In this document: positions 57,861 to 64,000 of the stretch, piece by piece
Layout: every line of letters begins with the position of its first letter
How positions within the stretch are numbered: the stretch's first letter is position 1
From: Diphasiastrum complanatum
Taxonomy: Eukaryota > Streptophyta > Lycopodiopsida > Lycopodiales > Lycopodiaceae
Direction: 5' to 3'
Length of the DNA stretch: 64,000 nt
NCBI GenBank assembly: GCA_029204225.1
Contig: CM055110.1
Coordinates: 36,226,675-36,290,674, forward strand
Program-made: the position numbers and the translations under genes
Notes under the pieces: generated by a model
The model's database searches: none
Told to the model about the DNA's origin: nothing
The model's input: the letters and a program-made list of their open reading frames with translations, nothing else

Positions 57861-59295
57861 AAAACGTTTCTATCCTAAAAAATGAAGTTTCTTAGAACAA
57901 GTCATTCATAAGCTCTTCTAAGAATCAGCATACTGACAATCCTCAACCAATGTGAACAATTACTCGGAATGAATGTGATTGGCCGGTCATCATCCGTTCT
58001 AATAAGGAGTACAGTTTGCCTTCGCTGACTCTTACAAGCTTTTAAAGACCTTCAATATGACTGTCAGAAGTCCTCCAGTCTGCTGTTCAACTATTTTGGA
58101 AATTAAAAAAAACACCCTGCTACAAAATAACATGGGAATGAAGGCTTTTCTTTCTACATTACCGTTATCTTGGAAGGCCGAAGTCCTCCATTTACTCTTC
58201 ATGTGGAACTAAAGTGGTAAGATAGTTTTAAAGGATGCAGAGAAGTTGCTTTGTTTTGCATTCCATTTTCAAGTAGTGCTTGCAAACTTCTGACTTTCTA
58301 ATCGTTGAGTTTGACCCCCAACAAACTACAAGAGCGATAATTGCTTATCCGAGCAATCTGGAAGAAAGTCTCAAACAAGCACTTTGCAGGTCAACAAATC
58401 AGTGATATGATCCAATATCCTTACAGGATTTAAATTTGCTTTGTTTCCAGCCTGCCGTCAATCTGATTCCCGATCAGAAGCCATTCCACAAGAAATTCTA
58501 GAGAGCTCGCTTCCACGATTTCATTCAAATGGTTGTGAATCACTCTGGCCTATCGATAAAGCATCTCCTCATAAAAATGAGTTGAGTACACCGGAGAGAA
58601 ACGACCGAACTTACTATCGGTAATACAAAAACATACATCATATAGAAATCTTCAAGTTGCTAGAATGAAACTTTTCCATCTTCTCAGTGTTTGACATTGT
58701 CAAAGGTACACATAATCTATGCAACGGTGCAAAATGAGTAAAAACGGAATAGATTGAGCTGATGATACTTGTAAAACATAAATGATCTTCAGCTAATAGC
58801 ATCAATCTGCCTTAATAAAAAAATCAAAGACTCATCATAGCAAAATCAATACTCACACGCGCAAGTTCCACCCATCTCCAGAAGCACGAAATGTACGATA
58901 TATGAATCCATGCCACTGATCTTCCACTGCAGTACAACAGTGAAATCAGTGATGAGAGGCTATGGATTGAAAGCAAAATCTTATCACTTGCACGAGAGAC
59001 TCAAAACCCATCTCATAAAAAGACTGTGCGAAATAACCCAACTCGCGATCCATCAAGAAACGCACCAAAAAAGGAGGAATTGGGATGGAATTGCGTCTGT
59101 CAGTGCTGCTGTACAGACAGCGCAGGAGGCAGCCAGGAACACTCAAGACGCCAGGACGTAGGTTCGGTTCCAAGGCAAGGGCCTTCTTGGCTCGGCAGCT
59201 CAAGGCATAATGAGGACAAACATTTCCTTGCCACCCTGCCTAAGGACACGCCACGTGCCAGGACATGAGAGGTGCTTTGTATATGTGACGTCATC
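57861..59295. other. Upstream region, possible 5' exon of the LOTUS-like gene
   Basis: A GC-richer patch at 58860-59270 contains, on the minus strand, a consensus donor (GCGCGTGTGAGTAT, about 58853-58866), so a non-coding first exon spliced to about 56527 is possible. No protein domain was recognised in the frames at 58441-58623 or 58910-59268. Confidence 0.35.
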
Positions 59296-60180
59296 TACAT
59301 TCTTGGCTCATCTACTGACTGAACAGGGTAGTCCAGACTCCAGATAAAGTTGACAGAAGAATAATGGGTTCATGAAGAGAATGAGCATTCTTCATTAGGC
59401 TTTTGTATTTTGGCATTTGCCCACTAAAACTATGGCAAAAGGCAACCATTGTTGGCTGTTTTGAGTTGTGAGTTGTAGGCCAAGATGCTCTCTCATGAAG
59501 GGATAGTCTTTCCAAGTAACTTTCACTCACAATTTTTTTATTGATGGCAACTCCTAAATCTTCTCGAGTCCACTCATTCCTTGAGTCCCAACCACAAAAT
59601 TTTCTATATATTTTATATGTCCCTCCCAAGTGCAAGCTTTGGCTTTGACAACTTTGGAAAAGTCTTCTAATTACATAGATCCATCCATCCATTTGGATCT
59701 TATATTTTCCTCCTAAGTCAAAACCTTTGCTTTGACAACTTTGGAAAAGTCTTCTAATATACACACATCCACATCCATCTTGGAACTTCTAAATTTTCCT
59801 CCCAAGTTCAAGCTTTTGCATCTTGAACTTGGGACAAGGCCTTGCAAAGAATTGAAACTTTGTTAGCAAGTCTTAGAAGGTTTTGACATTTTTCTTACTT
59901 CAAACAAACCCACTTTGGAAAGATCTATAAGGTACCCTGATTCAATGTCATGAATATAAACAAATGGGACATACATAACTTTGAGCTTGACATTTGTTAG
60001 TAAACATCACAACAAATTCTTGATCAGAGGGTTTTGGAAAACAATCATCTCATTTCTGACTATGTGGCTAAAGAGAATAAGAAAACATGAAATGCAACAT
60101 CTCAATAATATTTGAAACTAGTTGTAACTATGAAAGTATATCTCATATCTTTCCAGCCCTTACTTTGTAAGCTCCTTCAG
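59296..60180. other. Non-genic stretch with a minisatellite
   Basis: No gene seen apart from the 59619-59835 repeat. The minus-strand frame at 59312-59764 is open because of that repeat and shows its periodicity. Confidence 0.5.
59619..59835. repeat. Minisatellite, about 90-bp unit, 2.5 copies
   Basis: CCCTCCCAAGT..CAAGCTTT followed by TTTGACAACTTTGGAAAAGT occurs at about 59621 and 59708, with a partial, diverged third unit at about 59807. Confidence 0.8.
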
Positions 60181-60209
60181 GGAGGTGAGCATCTACAATT
60201 GAAACCTCA

Positions 60210-60620
60210 GACGTTCGATCTTATAATAACTAACTTTGAGATCATTAGTACTACAATGATTACGTAGGCATTGAATTATCAGACAAATAATCAGTCGCGA
60301 AGAACTACAGAAACGCATACAATCTAAGACGAACCTGAACGCAATAAGAAGATAGTATTGATTTAGTCGCTCAAAATGTATGGGCGCCAACACTAACTGG
60401 ATGGATGTCAGCACATCACTACCAACTGGATGACGCATTAAATAGCTGTTCATATTCCTACATCAAGGATTTGAAGCATGAAGATCAATCATTAAGTATT
60501 GAATAGTTAACGTTCTCTCTCTCAAGCCTGCGAGCTTGAACACTCTTAAGCATTCTACCTCCATTCCTCAGAGTTGATTAGAGATTGCTATTGCACTTGC
60601 TGGTTATCAGTAGTTGCGCC
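60210..60620. repeat. Inverted pair of family A LTR fragments
   Basis: 60210-60375 matches the minus-oriented LTR part at 39690-39860. At about 60376-60388 the sequence switches to the plus-oriented U3/leader part (ACTGGATGGATG, then AAATAGCTGTTCATATTC and GCGAGCTTGAACACTCTT) matching 42265-42600. A short CT run lies at 60513-60522. Confidence 0.7.
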
Positions 60621-62480
60621 TAATTCAGACTTATAGCTTAGAGTGTGGCTATAAAAGGATTTTGCATAGAGTCTAGATAAAAGTTGGACGAAGATTAAAA
60701 TGTCGATTAATATAGTAACTAAGGTAGCATGTCTTTCCTTTGATAATGGCTTTGTCAGAATATCAGCCAATATACTATCTATACGACAATAACTTAATTC
60801 AACATTCTTATTCTGAATTTTCTCTCTTAGAAAATGAAATTGAACTTCAATATGCTTAGTTCTAGAGTGAGCACGTGGGTTTAGATAAAGAGTTATGTAG
60901 CTCTAATTTTTGGAATGGAGTATCGTTGGTCTGATCTGCTGAAATTTAAGATCTTGGAGTAATCTTCTGAGTCATGTAATCTCCTTTACTATAGAGGTGG
61001 CTGCAAGATATTCAGACTCAGTAGAGGTCAAAAAAATGCATTTCTTCTTTCGGTTGTTCTCTGAAATGGATCCTCCTGCAAGAAAACATATGTAGCCAGA
61101 GGTGGATTTTCTGGTATCCACATCTCCAATCCAATCTGAGTCAGAATAGGCCTTTCGGATTAATGCATCCTCTAAATTTCCATCATAACACAAAGCATAG
61201 CTTTGTGACTTGTATGTACCTCAATGCTCTACAGTGTGGCGTATTGTGACAATGTGCTGACTATGCATGCAAGATCAAGTCACGTGCAGATCATGGTATA
61301 CATGACCGACCCAATTATTGACTAATAGGGATATTTGTGTATTTCTTTCGGGTCTTCTTCAGTCTTCGACACATGTCCTTCGATAGCTTGAATCCTGGAT
61401 CCATGGGTGAGTCTATCAACTTGCAAGCTTCCATGCCATACTTGTGGAATACATTGGTTAAATACTTTTCCTAGCTTATAGTGATTCTTCTGCTTGTTCT
61501 ATCTCTCGTGATTTCCATGCCGAGTAGATAATGTATTGGGCCTGAATTAATCATTTCGAATCCCTTCGATAATAGAGCTTTCATCTCATGCAATAGCTGA
61601 TTTGAATTGCTGATAATCAATGAGTCATCAACATATAATGCTATTATAACATAGTTTGAGCCTCTGTATAGGAGATACACATTCGAATCTACAAAACTAG
61701 AAGTAAGTTGGTGCTACAACAATAATCGATTTATTCTATCGAACCAAGCCCTTGGAGCTTACTTTAGCTCGTAAAGAGCTTTCTAAAACTTGCATACTTT
61801 ATGCTCTTTAGCTTGAAGGACATAACCTTCTGGTTGATAGATGTAGATGTCTTCTTGTATGTATCCATTAAGGAACGTTGTCTGGACATCCATCTGGTGA
61901 ATGTCCAGATCTTCTACAGCTGCAATAGCCATTAATGTTCGAACAGATTGATGTTTTACTACTAGAATGAAGGTCTTAGTGTAATCTATTTCGTAGATCT
62001 AGTTGTAATCACTAGTTGAGCTTTTCATCTGGATATAGATCCATTTGGATTAATCTTCCAATTGAAAATTCACTTCGTGTTGATGATCTTCACATTCGGA
62101 GGAGGGTCGACAAGACTCCATGTCTTATTCTTCATCAAAGAATTGCACTCAGCATTCATGGTTGTATGCCACTTTGTTTGCATCTGAATTCGACAAGGCT
62201 TATGCTACTAAGGTAGATTCATCGTGATTGATGAACACCTGAGGGATATATCGATGAGGTTCTTGTCGGATTTGAGCAGATCTTTGAACAATTGTCGATT
62301 GTTGAGTAGATATCTCTCTTTATTATGCGATTGGGATATCTTTTATTGGTGTTGAAACATTCGCAGGTCGAGGCCTATTGATGGTTAGTGGAGTTGTTGT
62401 AACAAACTCCTACATTGGCTGCTTCTGCTTAAAATCATAGAATATTTCTTCAAAGAAGACTACATCTCCCAACTGACAAA
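60588..62480 (-). pseudogene. Ty1/copia remnant: integrase end, RT and RNase H
   Basis: Minus-strand order: VVFFEEIFYDFKQKQPM (about 62420-62470), SAQIRQEPHRYIPQVFINHD (about 62235-62290), NAECNSLMKNKTWSLVDPPP (about 62090-62150), QMDVQTTFLNGYIQEDIYIY (about 61840-61900), ALYELK, a stop, then APRAWF, an intact LYVDDSLIIS (about 61611-61640), GPIHYLLGMEITRDRTSRRI, then RNase H AYSDSDWIGDVDTRKSTSGY, TSTESEYLAATSIVKEIT and MADILTKPLSKERH (60770 down). Stops at, for example, 61770 and 61680 and frame changes show it is dead. Gag and the integrase core are missing, and at its 3' side it runs into LTR sequence. Confidence 0.85.
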
Positions 62481-64000
62481 GATTCATCATGATTTTGTGT
62501 CATAACTGATAGGCATGACATGTGTTATGACTTGCGATATACTAGTCAAAGTAAGGGGAACTACTCCCCATGAGAAAATGATTCATAATAATAATTGCAT
62601 ACCCCTTTGGAATCCAACCCACTATTTTGACATATGATTTATCAATGCCCTACAAACAGCCTTTTGTCTTTTTGTTCATCAACAATCTTGGAATATTGAA
62701 TAGAACACTATATTTATAATGGGTACAACTTATGAATCCATTTTTTTGTGCTTGTTCCACTCAACTTAAGCTTATAGGGACTTGCTAGGAATTAGGTTCA
62801 ACCCAACGAATGTCCTTGAGTTGCCCCTACATGACAAAGAAAAGTCCCAAGCCACATGCTGCATAGTGGGAACTATGTAGTTTGAAAGAAGAAAAGACCC
62901 ATAGTAAACAATGGACCAATGCAGGCCAACTACACATGTTGAGGAACCTGCCATTGTTCTCAATTATTTTACTAAGAATGTAGTAGTTTGGATCTTTCTT
63001 CTTAACAATGTTATTTTTGGTAAGTAGAAACTTACTATGTTTTCACCATTTTTGGAGGTATGCCACACCAAGTTTAAGAACTTGAAGTATAACAAAAGGT
63101 TGAGAAAAGTAATATGTGGCCTTGATGGACTGATTTGAAGCCAAAAGTATTTGCAATGCCATTTAGAGAGAGAAAATGGGGATGTGGCTGATTGGGAGTG
63201 GAAGAGGAGAGATAAACTAGAAGTAGGAGACCAAGTAGGAGAGAGAAGATGGTAAGAGAGTGTGTATGTTGCATATTTTCACACAATGCATATGGTATAT
63301 ACCAATGACACAACCATTTTGTAGCCTTAATGTGGATAACATGACAACACATTTGCATGGAAAAAATATCATTTCTTTAGATTGGCTAAGAATATAGTCT
63401 TTTTCCTTGAATTTGTACTAGTGTGCTTTGTTTGCACTAGCAAATTTGTGTACAGTATTCACATTGTACATCCATACCTTAGCCAAGCTAGTTTGTGGAG
63501 CACATGCTCCAATTGTCTCTTTTCACCACACACTCGTCGGGAGGCACATGGACCTTTGTATAAACAACAACATGTCTTATCCAACTCAACTATGATGAGC
63601 AATGACATTTCACTTTCCCACTTGAGGAATGTGTGAAAATACCAAAATTTGTTACTTAATTATTAATACAAGACCCTTTTTTTAATTTTGATATATGCAT
63701 TAATTACTTTGATTATCTAACATTGCATCAAAGATTCACTTTAATAATCACAATGTTTAGAAGATTATATTCATGATAGAACACCTTAAATCTCCAAACG
63801 TGAATTGTTGATGTCGTTGCAAAGTTATTGCACTTGAGAATCAATGCAATATATAGTAGTCAAGTCAATGGATTTAGATTCAAACTATGTTGTGAAACAT
63901 TGGTGTACAATGTCATAACCTTAAGTGATGGTGATTGATTCTAATTTTTGTACAAGTACATATCTTGCATTAATTGCACATGTCTATTTAGTTCTGAGGC
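62481..64000. other. Non-genic AT-rich stretch
   Basis: No gene, RNA or defined repeat recognised. The frames at 63074-63358 and 63382-63636 have no domain. Confidence 0.5.

Noticed and set aside
58910-59268. Protein-coding gene in the GC-richer patch
   Set aside because: Frames exist on both strands without domains. A non-coding first exon and promoter of the LOTUS-like gene is the simpler reading.

Overview
The window looks like nuclear DNA of a seed plant with a large, repeat-rich genome. It is AT-rich and holds two intact protein-coding genes with plant-type GT-AG introns, one nuclear tRNA gene with plant Pol III signals, and otherwise a deep layer of decayed retrotransposons. The species cannot be read from the sequence. 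The low gene density and the many nested, stop-riddled LTR elements would suit a conifer-like or other large-genome plant, but that is inference.

Layout: 1-1490 holds a decayed LINE endonuclease (minus). 1719-3530 is a fold-back cluster of short LTR elements whose interior is only about 120 bp (TRIM-like). 3540-5100 holds unidentified ORF remnants. 5100-9800 is AT-rich with only traces of copia and LTR sequence. 9840-11520 is a decayed LINE reverse transcriptase (plus). 11.5-14.7 kb has no gene. 14.7-20.5 kb contains a decayed LTR and a minus-strand Ty1/copia element (LTR 19074-19712, primer binding site, gag, protease, integrase), followed by a second copia integrase fragment. 21.6-27.3 kb is a chimeric plus-strand copia region with a 1.1-kb internal tandem duplication. 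28.0-29.1 kb is a CT-rich minisatellite field enclosing a fragment of the ribosomal protein S5 (uS7) gene. 30.8-35.4 kb is a decayed Ty3/gypsy pol with extra ORFs downstream. 35.6-38.05 kb is a plus-strand copia pol with its 3' LTR. A tRNA-Gln(CTG) gene lies at 38655-38726. 39.5-43.0 kb holds two LTRs of one copia family in inverted orientation around a copia remnant.

The two real genes follow. RPL19 (44037-46118, plus, five coding exons, 208 aa) encodes cytosolic 60S ribosomal protein eL19. A second gene (52996-56443, minus, two coding exons, 1056 aa) encodes a protein with a long acidic region and what I read as three LOTUS/OST-HTH-like winged-helix domains, each followed by a second conserved block. 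The rest of the right half is LTR fragments (48.0-51.75 kb, 57.5-57.84 kb, 60.2-60.6 kb) and a minus-strand copia RT/RNase H remnant (60.6-62.5 kb).

The genes do not form an operon or pathway. RPL19 and the tRNA serve translation, and the LOTUS-like protein is probably RNA-associated (inference). The most unusual items are the threefold LOTUS-plus-partner protein, the repeated head-to-head LTR fusions, and the TRIM fold-back cluster.
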